Positions 1 through 6,639 of a stretch of DNA of 6,639 nucleotides are shown piece after piece. The translations under genes and the position numbers were made by a program. This DNA is from CAZIVO01 sp964542765 (GTDB lineage: Bacteria; Planctomycetota; UBA1135; UBA2386), in NCBI GenBank assembly GCA_964542765.1, contig CAZIVO010000151.1:1-6639 (forward strand), written 5' to 3'. Positions within the stretch are counted from its first letter, which is position 1. Each line of letters opens with the position of its first letter. The notes below the pieces were generated by a model. The model was not told the origin of the DNA, searched no databases, and worked only from the letters and a program-made list of their open reading frames with translations.

Positions 1-3000
1 GTCCTCGTAGTCGAGGAGGAACTCACAGTCGGTGGGGATGTCCGTCCAGCCGTAGGCGTCGAGGACGGCGCGGTCCATGGCGGCGTGGAGCTCGCGGAGC
101 CGATCGATCTTGGGGTTGCCCTCCTCGGGATCGTGGAAGCGGTTGTAGGTCTTGGTCAGGCCGAGGTCGGTCTCGACCATGAGCTCGGCGCGGAAGTCGT
201 AGTAGGCCTGTCCGGCGGCTTCGAGGGCGGGGTGGGTCTGCCAGTCGTCAGGGAAGGGGAAGGTCTCGAAGCAGTCGGAGGGGGTGTAGCGGAGGTCGTC
301 TTTCATGGACGACCCGAAGAACCGCGCCCAGAGTTCATGGGGGCGGGATTGGAGGGCGGCGAAGGCGGCGTGGGTTGTCAGGGGCATAACGATCATGCTC
401 TCTGACATGACCATGCCCCCGGTGAGGAACGCAAACGCCCCGTGCTGCCCGACCCGTGAGATCACCAATACCCGCTCCATCCCGGCGATGGCGGACTCTA
501 GTGCTGGCCGTGAGTTCCAGAACTTCCACCATTCGTGGACCATGCGCGGGTACTTGACGGCGTCCTTTGTGATGCGTTCCGGCTTGACCTTCGCCTCAAC
601 GATGGCCATCAGGTCCGGCCACACGCGTCGGCACTCCGCCTCCTCGCGCTCACCGAAGTTGATCACATACCGGTGATGCGCATGCGTCGGACTGTTATTC
701 ACCTCAGCGCCGCCGATGTAGGGGAAGATCACCTCGCCGTTCCTCGGATCCGAAGCGATGAGCCGCTCCATCTCGGCGAGCGACGACGCGACGCCCTTCT
801 TGTCTGTGTCGTCGAAGGTGAAGCCCATGCCGAGGACGATGCTTCCCTGGAAGCTCTGCCCCGCATTTGCGGTCAACCGAACGGGATCTTCGTGCCCTCC
901 ACGGTGGAAAAGGAACGCGGTGATGGTCGGCACCTCCTTCCCGTCGAGATAGCGTTCTTGGCTCCACTGGCCCCTGTAGATGTGGATCACACTGACCACG
1001 ACCGCGGCGAGCCCGGGCCACTTGATGCGCTTGTTCGCCCAGTAGATATCGCCACCGTGCTGGCAGATCCAGCGCAGACCACTGCCGCGCGTATCGCCCT
1101 GGGAAATTGTATTGGTTGCGATCAGTCCGAAGGAGCCTCCTTCTCGTAGATGGTCGAACGCACGCCTGAAGAAGTGCGCCGCAAGATCAGCCCCACCCAC
1201 CATCTGCGGTTGCGCATTGACGATCCACTGGGAATAGCCCGCACCTTGCGCTGCGGTGATGTTTCGACCGCCCAAGAAGGGCGGGTTGCCCACGAACGCA
1301 TCCATGCCGGGCCGCTCGCGGTCAAAGACCTCGGGGAACTCCAGCTCCCAGTGAAAGGGCGCCAGCGGCGGGTCCGCGTGACGCAGTTCCTCCAGCCAAG
1401 CGCGGTAGGTCTCTGCTTTGCCGGTCATGGCAGCCGATTCAAATACGCCGCGTTTGGCTTCGCGCTCCTTCGGCTTCTTGCCCTCGAAGAAGGCGGCCAG
1501 CACCAGGTCGCCCATCAACCGCATCTTGCCCAGCTCAAACCGCGCCTCGTCCCAGAGGTCGCGCAACTCCCAGTCGCTGACCTCCTCCCCGGCTTGGCGA
1601 ATCTTGCGGCGCAGATCGAGCACCGAATCGAGCGCGTCGCGAACGCCAAGGCCCTTGAGGATCGGCGGCTTGTTCTCGTCCCAGTGGAAAGCCTCCATCT
1701 GCCGGCGCGAAAGCCCCACCAGGGAGTCGCCGTGCCGCAGGGCATGATCCACGAAGGTCAACGCGTGCTCGCGTGCCAGGGTAACCAGCCAGAGCGAGAC
1801 CTTGGCAAGATCCACCGCCACGGGGTTGCGGTCCACGCCGTAGAGGCAGCGCTGTGCCACCAGACGACGGGCGAAGATGACTTCGTCCTCGTCAGCCGGA
1901 AGCTCCGGGAGGCAGTCGTGGGCGTGCCACGATTCGATCAGCGCGTCGCCCAGTTGACGGCAGGCCTCGACCAGAAACGCGCCCGAGCCCATGGCCGGGT
2001 CGCATATCTTGAGGTCGAGGATCTGTTCCGGAGAAGGCGGGGATTCGCCTTCATTTTCGCCCTGCCGGAGCCGGGCGAGAATCGGTGCCAGCGTCCGTCG
2101 TACGATCGGTTCGGTGAGAGCGCGGGGAGTGTAGTGAGAACCCGAGCGGCGACGCTCTTCGCTCGGCTGCAAGACCATGGTTCCCCGGGGCACCAGGTCG
2201 GGGGTGGCCTCCTTGTCAAGAACCGCGTCGAGAGCCACATGCAGATCGTCGAGGGTCTCGGCCCCCTTGACCGCCTGGTTTACCTTGTCGGTGAGCTTGC
2301 GGTCGGTCTGGTCCTGTACCCACTTCTTGCGTTTCCTTGGTTCCTGTTCCAATAGCATGTCGAGGTCGATGGTGCTCGGTGCGCCGTGCCTCTTGCCAGC
2401 CTTGATGGCAATGGAGCGCCCTGTGGCGGTCTCCAGACGAAAGCCCATCATGGTCTCGTAGACCGAGCCGATCTGCTCCACATCAAGAGCACGGTAGGAT
2501 ATGCGCTCGCCGTCCAGCACCAACAGCTTGTCCAGTGCCCGGAAGATGGTGCCGTCGGGAATAAGCGGCGGCTCGATGCGATGATGAATCTGCCGCGCAC
2601 CCGCGCCTGGTCGGCCTTCAAGGAAAGGGAAACGATCGGGGTTGAAGAGCACGCCGTGGCGCTTGGGCAGGCGCATCTCCCCACACTCAGCGCCATCGTG
2701 CACCATGCGGAACAGAACCACCAGTTGTGCCCAGGCGCCATAGCGCTGGTTCATGGTGTCGGGGTAAAGTGCCGCATCGCCACGGAGGCGTTCGTAGAGT
2801 CCGGACAGCGAATAGTGGTCGCGGAAGGCCTCGTCCTCGGGCAGCATGTCCCGCTCTTCGGCGTAGAGCAGAAAGACCAGTCGCAGGATGACAGTGAGCA
2901 TGGCGCGATAGACTTTATCCGGGTGCTCGGCCAACTCCTGCTTTAGGAGTTCGCCCTTGCTCTGGTCGTGAGCGGATTGCAGGCCGCGAAGGAGTTCGTA

Positions 3001-3768
3001 GAGTCCGTGAAGAACCTGCTCGGCGAGGCGTTCGGAGACTTCATTCTGGTATTTGCGACTGTCTTCGAGCAGGGCTGCAAGGCGTTTGTCCTTCGGAAGT
3101 GCCAGTAGACATTTTTCGCTGAGGAGAAGACGGAGCGCGGTGGAAATGGGTCGCCCGGAGGTCTGGGCCATGTCCGCGACTCGGAAATCGAGCCAACCCG
3201 AGCTCTCGCCACGCGGGGCGGAGATCAGGCGCAGGATACGGCCATTGAAGAGCAAGCCCGCGGGCACGCCTGTCTGGCGCAGAAGTCGCTCCATGCGACC
3301 GTGGGGGGAGGCTTCGAGCCTACCCTTGGCGGCAGAGACCTTGCCCGGGTCCGCGCCCGACTCCAGGACTTGAACGAGAAGCTGCCAGGAACACGAACCT
3401 TCTTTCGGATCCAGTTCACGCACTGCAAAGTCCGGGCGCAGTGTCTCGCCGTAGTCAGGGAGTGGCAACTCCAGTTCCGGTGGAATCGGTGCATCTCCTG
3501 TACCTGCGTAGCCCTTGGTAGAAAAGTTCCAACCGAGGAAGGTCCTTGCGAAGACGGCGAAGTCGGGCAGATAGGAAACTGCCCCTTCTTTTGAAAGGAA
3601 TTCACGCTCTTCGAGACAGCTCCTGAGAAGGGCCTGCCCTTCGGCGTCGCGTCGATCGAGGATGGCCCCGGCACGGACGAGCGCGGGAGCCGAGACCACC
3701 AGGCCGGTCGGCTGGACAAAGCCGAGCCATTCCAGATGCGCGAGGATCGCAGGATCGAGCTTTGCCAT
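1..3768 (-). CDS. drmMI: Large Eco57I-like N6-adenine DNA methyltransferase, probable DISARM class 1 DrmMI; 3' end cut off by the window
   Basis: This is predicted to transfer a methyl group from S-adenosylmethionine to N6 of adenine, marking host DNA. The ATG at 3768 opens 1256 uninterrupted codons that run off the left edge. Residues 1-250 contain a nuclease-like fold (RPDFAV at 111-116, LLVQVLE at 130-136, GVPAGLLFNG at 167-176) in which the E-x-K position reads Q133-V-L135, so it is probably not catalytic. A helical part follows (FLLYAEERDMLP, 299-310; DVEQIGSVYE, 429-438). The methylase core starts with GSHYTP (543-548). It continues with SAM-binding motif I CDPAMGSGAFL (589-599), motif II YGVDRNPVAV (643-652), motif III LRHGDSL (677-683) and catalytic motif IV NPPF (828-831). 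GLIATNTISQGDTRG (881-895) follows. Residues about 1000-1256 look like the target-recognition region (IFPYIGGAEVN at 1014-1024, RYTPSDCFETFPFP at 1160-1173). The ending resembles the last part of such proteins, so probably fewer than 100 residues are missing. BREX PglX is less likely because its methylase core lies nearer the N-terminus. The target sequence cannot be read from the protein. Confidence 0.85.
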   Translation of the reverse strand, partial: MAKLDPAILAHLEWLGFVQPTGLVVSAPALVRAGAILDRRDAEGQALLRSCLEEREFLSKEGAVSYLPDFAVFARTFLGWNFSTKGYAGTGDAPIPPELELPLPDYGETLRPDFAVRELDPKEGSCSWQLLVQVLESGADPGKVSAAKGRLEASPHGRMERLLRQTGVPAGLLFNGRILRLISAPRGESSGWLDFRVADMAQTSGRPISTALRLLLSEKCLLALPKDKRLAALLEDSRKYQNEVSERLAEQVLHGLYELLRGLQSAHDQSKGELLKQELAEHPDKVYRAMLTVILRLVFLLYAEERDMLPEDEAFRDHYSLSGLYERLRGDAALYPDTMNQRYGAWAQLVVLFRMVHDGAECGEMRLPKRHGVLFNPDRFPFLEGRPGAGARQIHHRIEPPLIPDGTIFRALDKLLVLDGERISYRALDVEQIGSVYETMMGFRLETATGRSIAIKAGKRHGAPSTIDLDMLLEQEPRKRKKWVQDQTDRKLTDKVNQAVKGAETLDDLHVALDAVLDKEATPDLVPRGTMVLQPSEERRRSGSHYTPRALTEPIVRRTLAPILARLRQGENEGESPPSPEQILDLKICDPAMGSGAFLVEACRQLGDALIESWHAHDCLPELPADEDEVIFARRLVAQRCLYGVDRNPVAVDLAKVSLWLVTLAREHALTFVDHALRHGDSLVGLSRRQMEAFHWDENKPPILKGLGVRDALDSVLDLRRKIRQAGEEVSDWELRDLWDEARFELGKMRLMGDLVLAAFFEGKKPKEREAKRGVFESAAMTGKAETYRAWLEELRHADPPLAPFHWELEFPEVFDRERPGMDAFVGNPPFLGGRNITAAQGAGYSQWIVNAQPQMVGGADLAAHFFRRAFDHLREGGSFGLIATNTISQGDTRGSGLRWICQHGGDIYWANKRIKWPGLAAVVVSVIHIYRGQWSQERYLDGKEVPTITAFLFHRGGHEDPVRLTANAGQSFQGSIVLGMGFTFDDTDKKGVASSLAEMERLIASDPRNGEVIFPYIGGAEVNNSPTHAHHRYVINFGEREEAECRRVWPDLMAIVEAKVKPERITKDAVKYPRMVHEWWKFWNSRPALESAIAGMERVLVISRVGQHGAFAFLTGGMVMSESMIVMPLTTHAAFAALQSRPHELWARFFGSSMKDDLRYTPSDCFETFPFPDDWQTHPALEAAGQAYYDFRAELMVETDLGLTKTYNRFHDPEEGNPKIDRLRELHAAMDRAVLDAYGWTDIPTDCEFLLDYED

Positions 3769-3780
3769 CAGTTCGTCTCC
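3766..3780 (-). promoter_or_regulatory. Ribosome binding site and TGATG stop/start overlap coupling helicase and methylase
   Basis: On the minus strand the junction reads GGAGACGAACTGATG. GGAG (3780-3777) is a Shine-Dalgarno core placed 8 nt before the ATG (3768-3766). The helicase stop TGA (3770-3768) shares its last base with that ATG. The site lies inside the helicase codons for the terminal PETN residues. This fixes the methylase start and implies one transcript and translational coupling, with roughly matched amounts of the two proteins. There is no room for a separate promoter or terminator between the genes. Confidence 0.85.
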
Positions 3781-6639
3781 GGCCAGAGATAGACAAGGCC
3801 AACCGGTTCGACGCGACGGGCACGGACTTCGTAGAACTCCTGAATGCGAACAGGTTCAGTATTAAAATCACGATCGAATTGTTCCAGCCGCATGCGCCAG
3901 GAGCGAACATCTGCTTCGAGTTGGCGCCTCTCCTCGGCATCGAAATCGAGAGTGAGCTGCTGGAATTGCTTATCGTATCTTGCTACTTCCTCCACTACCC
4001 GTTTTCGCTGACTTTCCAGGGTATCGCGCAGACTCTTGGCTTCGCGGACCCCGCGCTCTCGAAGTCTCTCTTCGGCTCTCTTTGCCAACTCCGCGGCGCG
4101 CGGTTCCAATTGTGGAAGGAGTTGCTCGATATCCCGTGGAGCCGACTCAAGCAGTTTGACCCGAATCTGCTCGCTCGGGGCACTCGGCTGTTCGGCATCA
4201 AGAGAGTCCTCCAGAAGCTCCAGGGTTTTAGCCTCCGCATCGAAGGCATAAGCCTTTAGGGCACCATCGCGCCTGGAAGGCTCGACCCAACGAGCCGCCA
4301 GGGGAACAATCTCTTCGTGCAAGCGCTCTGCGTTGCGACCGTAGAGGGACAGCCGCCCTAGCAGCATGATTCGCGGAATGGAATCGGCCACCTGTGTAAG
4401 GCAGGCGCGCGAAAGGTCATGGTGCACAAAGCCCTGGGTGCGGAACCGGGCGAGCAGACGCTGGGCCACGCGCTGTTCCAGGTGCAGATGCACCGTGTCC
4501 TCGGTAAGAACGCCGCTATCCTCAAAGACCACGGGGCGGATAGGGGCCTCCCGGCGCCACTCAGCGAGCTTCTGATCTGTCTTCCGCGGGGCTCTCAGTG
4601 TGTCGAGGGTTCCTGTCCAGCTGGGATCTGCCTCGGCTCGGCGGTCGAGGGCGGGGAAGATCCATACCGGACGACCTTGGTCATCCTGAGTCTTCTCCAA
4701 GGGCTTTGCACCGAGGATCCCCAGCGAACAGGAGAGCGCAGACCGAAAGTGCCTCGACTGAAAGGAGATCCACCGGCGGGAGCGCTCAAGTAGGGTCTGG
4801 CAGCGCTCGATCTGGGTCTTTAGATCCTCCTGTCGTTCGCGGGTCACCTCCAGCTCTTCCTCGGTAACTCTCTTGAGCTCAGTGGCGAGGTCTGCGCCTT
4901 CAATTCTTGCTGCAAGCACTTTCACATCCTTGTGGCGGATGCCCCCTCTCAGTTGCCGCTCAATGTCATGGTCGATGACGCGAGACAGGCTGCCCAGTTC
5001 CTTCTTGATGATTTCTGTCTTGCGAACCAGCACATCGAGAACGCGGTCTTCCACGCGCTGAGGCAAGACAAAATAGTGGCAGCGAACCTCGTCCGCAGGT
5101 TGTAGTTTGCGGTCGATGCGGCCGTTGCGCTGTTCTATGCGCCCAGGGTTCCAGGGTAGATCGAAGTGGAACAGGTCAGTGCAGTGGGCCTGGAAGTTGA
5201 GACCCTCACGTGCAGCATCAGTGGCAAGCAGGATGCGGAGTGGATCCTGAGCAGGATCCGTGTTGAAGCGGCGCTGAATCTCCTTGCGCCGCGAGCGGCT
5301 AGTGGGTCCGTCGATGACCTCGATACGGTGTTCTGCATCTTCTGTGCTGTCGATGGCCTGCTCCAAAATTGCCTTCAGCCAGCGTTTAGTGCCTTGTACA
5401 TTTTCGGTAAAGATGAGGACACGACGGTTGTTCCATTTTGGAGCCGGTCCCGGCCAGTGCTCACCAAAAGGGGGCAAGTCGGAACAAAGGTTCTCTCGAA
5501 TCCAGTCGATGAGCGCTCTGGCCTTGGTATCAGGCGAATGCCTTGATTCCTCCGCGATTACCGCCATGCGATCGAGGAGAACTTGCTCTTCTCCCCACAG
5601 TTTCTNNNNNNNNNNGGACTCATCGCGTTCGACCTCGGCTTCGACTGCTTCGACAGTGGCTGACACCTGTGCGACTTCTTCACGCTCAAGTTGTTCATCT
5701 GACAAGTCTGCATAGTCGTCGTCTGCATCAGGTGACTGGGTGAACAGGTCATCAGTAGGCAGCTTGGTGCCTCGACCTGCTGCCAGCTCTTCGCTGGTCT
5801 TTTCCCACTGTCGTTGAACTGTCTCCCGATGGACCTTTAGGCTTCGTGCGAAAGCTTCAATGGATGACAGGAGCCGCTGCTGGAGACCGACCACCAGAAG
5901 TCCGGAGGCTGCCTGGTTTCTTTTGGTGGTACTCGCAAATCTCTGCTCGCGAGTGTTCCGATATTGGTCAAGGAGACGGGAAAGTGCCAGTTCCGGTGCT
6001 TCGGTAGGCAGGTTGTCAAGTGTGATGCACTCTACCTTGCGGAGCGGAAAGCCCCCTTGCACCAATCGGATGTCCTCCTTGAGACGGCGAACCATAATTT
6101 CATCCAGCGCGGCCTTGCGCACCTTGACTCCGCGCGTAAAACGATACGGATCGAGAAGTTCAAGCAGCGTGGAGAAGCTGTTCGAATGCCCGTTGTGTGG
6201 AGTTGCGGAAAGAAAGAGCCTGTGCTCAAACCGTCCACAGAGGTCACGGATAGCCCGAGTAAACTTGGATTCGATACCATATCGGCCCCCACTTGCCGGT
6301 GCTGCGTGGTGTGCCTCGTCGATAATAAAGAGGCTACCAGGAAGCATCGGCCCAAGCCATTCTCGGAGCGGATCTGCGTAGACCGAGTCTTTCAAGAGGT
6401 TGTGTGAGACCAGAAAACGGCTATGAGTCCGCCACGGGTTGACTCCAAAGCCGCGCTCGCGCCTTACCTTGGCAAGATAGGACCGATCGAGGATCTCGAA
6501 GACAAGGCCGAAACGTTCCTCCATCTCGGCCTTCCATTGCTCCAGGACTGAAGGCGGAGCAGCGATTACGATGGTTTTGCATTTCTTGCGCAGCAAAAGT
6601 TCACGAGCAATAAGGCCCGACTCGATGGTCTTGCCCAAG
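3768..6639 (-). CDS. drmD: SNF2/HepA-like DEAH-box helicase, probable DISARM class 1 DrmD; 5' end cut off by the window
   Basis: This encodes a superfamily 2 ATP-dependent DNA helicase or translocase; 956 residues are visible, counting from the TTG codon at 6638. Lobe 1 shows the tail of Walker A (LGKTIESGL, residues 1-9), motif Ia (IAAPPSVLEQW, 25-35), motif II IIDEAHH with DEAH at 107-110, and motif III SATPHNG (144-150). Lobe 2 shows motif IV (RVLIFTENVQGTKRWL, 406-421), motif V (LLATDAAREGLNFQ, 470-483) and motif VI (QRNGRIDR, 503-510, with the arginine finger). An acidic linker (about 296-341) separates the lobes. The roughly 400-residue tail has charged, coiled-coil-like stretches near 585-622 and 840-925. 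The family normally reads DxxGLGKT, so the TTG is an internal Leu and not a start; roughly 100-150 N-terminal residues lie beyond the right edge (family-based estimate). Ten Ns interrupt residues 342-345, but the frame agrees on both sides. The stop TGA (3770-3768) overlaps the methylase start. Class 1 DISARM DrmD is the best fit, based on this partner and order. A helicase of another restriction-like system, such as BREX BrxHII, is the main alternative. Helicase identity is near certain; the DISARM role is inferred. Confidence 0.85.
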   Translation of the reverse strand, partial: LGKTIESGLIARELLLRKKCKTIVIAAPPSVLEQWKAEMEERFGLVFEILDRSYLAKVRRERGFGVNPWRTHSRFLVSHNLLKDSVYADPLREWLGPMLPGSLFIIDEAHHAAPASGGRYGIESKFTRAIRDLCGRFEHRLFLSATPHNGHSNSFSTLLELLDPYRFTRGVKVRKAALDEIMVRRLKEDIRLVQGGFPLRKVECITLDNLPTEAPELALSRLLDQYRNTREQRFASTTKRNQAASGLLVVGLQQRLLSSIEAFARSLKVHRETVQRQWEKTSEELAAGRGTKLPTDDLFTQSPDADDDYADLSDEQLEREEVAQVSATVEAVEAEVERDESXXXXKLWGEEQVLLDRMAVIAEESRHSPDTKARALIDWIRENLCSDLPPFGEHWPGPAPKWNNRRVLIFTENVQGTKRWLKAILEQAIDSTEDAEHRIEVIDGPTSRSRRKEIQRRFNTDPAQDPLRILLATDAAREGLNFQAHCTDLFHFDLPWNPGRIEQRNGRIDRKLQPADEVRCHYFVLPQRVEDRVLDVLVRKTEIIKKELGSLSRVIDHDIERQLRGGIRHKDVKVLAARIEGADLATELKRVTEEELEVTRERQEDLKTQIERCQTLLERSRRWISFQSRHFRSALSCSLGILGAKPLEKTQDDQGRPVWIFPALDRRAEADPSWTGTLDTLRAPRKTDQKLAEWRREAPIRPVVFEDSGVLTEDTVHLHLEQRVAQRLLARFRTQGFVHHDLSRACLTQVADSIPRIMLLGRLSLYGRNAERLHEEIVPLAARWVEPSRRDGALKAYAFDAEAKTLELLEDSLDAEQPSAPSEQIRVKLLESAPRDIEQLLPQLEPRAAELAKRAEERLRERGVREAKSLRDTLESQRKRVVEEVARYDKQFQQLTLDFDAEERRQLEADVRSWRMRLEQFDRDFNTEPVRIQEFYEVRARRVEPVGLVYLWPETN
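5606..5615. other. Assembly gap of ten Ns inside the helicase gene
   Basis: Ten consecutive Ns sit in the acidic linker between the two helicase lobes (residues 342-345). The codon register of the helicase is the same on both sides when the gap is counted as 10 bases (TCC for Ser at 5616-5618 before it in the coding direction, AAA for Lys at 5601-5603 after it). This is consistent with an intact gene and a correct gap length, or one differing by a multiple of three. The true sequence and length here are unknown. Confidence 0.97.

Noticed and set aside
1150..2355. A 401-codon open frame on the plus strand
   Set aside because: It lies exactly antisense and codon-aligned to the methylase over motifs I-IV. 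The minus strand carries the recognisable motifs (CDPAMGSGAFL, NPPF), while the plus translation shows no domain. High GC makes such mirror frames common.
3225..3719. Minus-strand open frame of 164 codons in another register, plus similar ones at 2943-3212 and 1938-2240
   Set aside because: They overlap the uninterrupted methylase frame on the same strand, whose translation shows conserved motifs throughout. There is no sign of a frameshift that would make them real.
1..3768. BREX PglX or a type IIG restriction-methylase as the identity of the large methylase
   Set aside because: PglX normally has its SAM motif nearer the N-terminus, whereas here it is at residue 590. A type IIG enzyme needs an intact nuclease motif, which appears degenerate here. 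The upstream SNF2-like helicase with tight overlap fits class 1 DISARM better. The alternatives are not excluded without the flanking genes.
3762..4259. Plus-strand open frame of 165 codons, together with several of 60-200 codons across 85-1149 and 4366-6407
   Set aside because: All are antisense to the helicase or methylase, have compositions typical of shadow frames (Arg/Ser-rich or His/Val-rich), and lack recognisable motifs.
5242..5259. Perfect inverted repeat GGATCCT-GAGC-AGGATCC (7-bp stem, 4-nt loop)
   Set aside because: It lies inside the helicase coding sequence just before motif V and encodes ordinary residues (DPAQDP). There is no T-run or gene boundary, so it is neither a terminator nor an operator that I can support.

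Overview
The whole window is filled by two large genes on the minus strand, read from right to left, with no intergenic space. The right half (3768-6639) is the 3' 956 codons of an SNF2/HepA-type DEAH helicase. The left half (1-3768) is the 5' 1256 codons of a very large Eco57I-like N6-adenine DNA methyltransferase. Both genes are cut by the window: the helicase loses its N-terminus at the right edge, in the middle of the Walker A motif, and the methyltransferase loses its C-terminus at the left edge. The methyltransferase frame has no stop codon anywhere in the window; I read it by translating every codon from 3768 to 1.

The gene pair and its order (SNF2-like helicase, then a >1200-residue adenine methylase) match the signature half of a class 1 DISARM anti-phage system, drmD-drmMI. 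The core genes drmA (helicase), drmB (DUF1998) and drmC (phospholipase D-like) would be expected next, beyond position 1, but they are not in this window. The class 1 DISARM assignment therefore rests on two proteins and their order. The protein families themselves (helicase, N6-adenine methyltransferase) are clear from conserved motifs.

The genes are joined by a TGATG stop/start overlap at 3766-3770, preceded by a GGAG Shine-Dalgarno motif inside the helicase's last codons, so they should be co-transcribed and translationally coupled. The proposed working relationship is that the methylase marks host DNA as self, and the helicase works with the DrmA/B complex on unmarked incoming DNA.

The DNA is GC-rich (about 50-70 % in rows counted by hand), with codon use typical of a high-GC bacterium. 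No taxonomic marker is present, so I do not name a host. A run of exactly ten Ns at 5606-5615 shows that this is a gapped draft or metagenomic scaffold. I see no tRNA, rRNA, CRISPR array, insertion sequence, promoter or terminator. The plus-strand open frames, including a 401-codon one at 1150-2355, are antisense shadows of these two genes.
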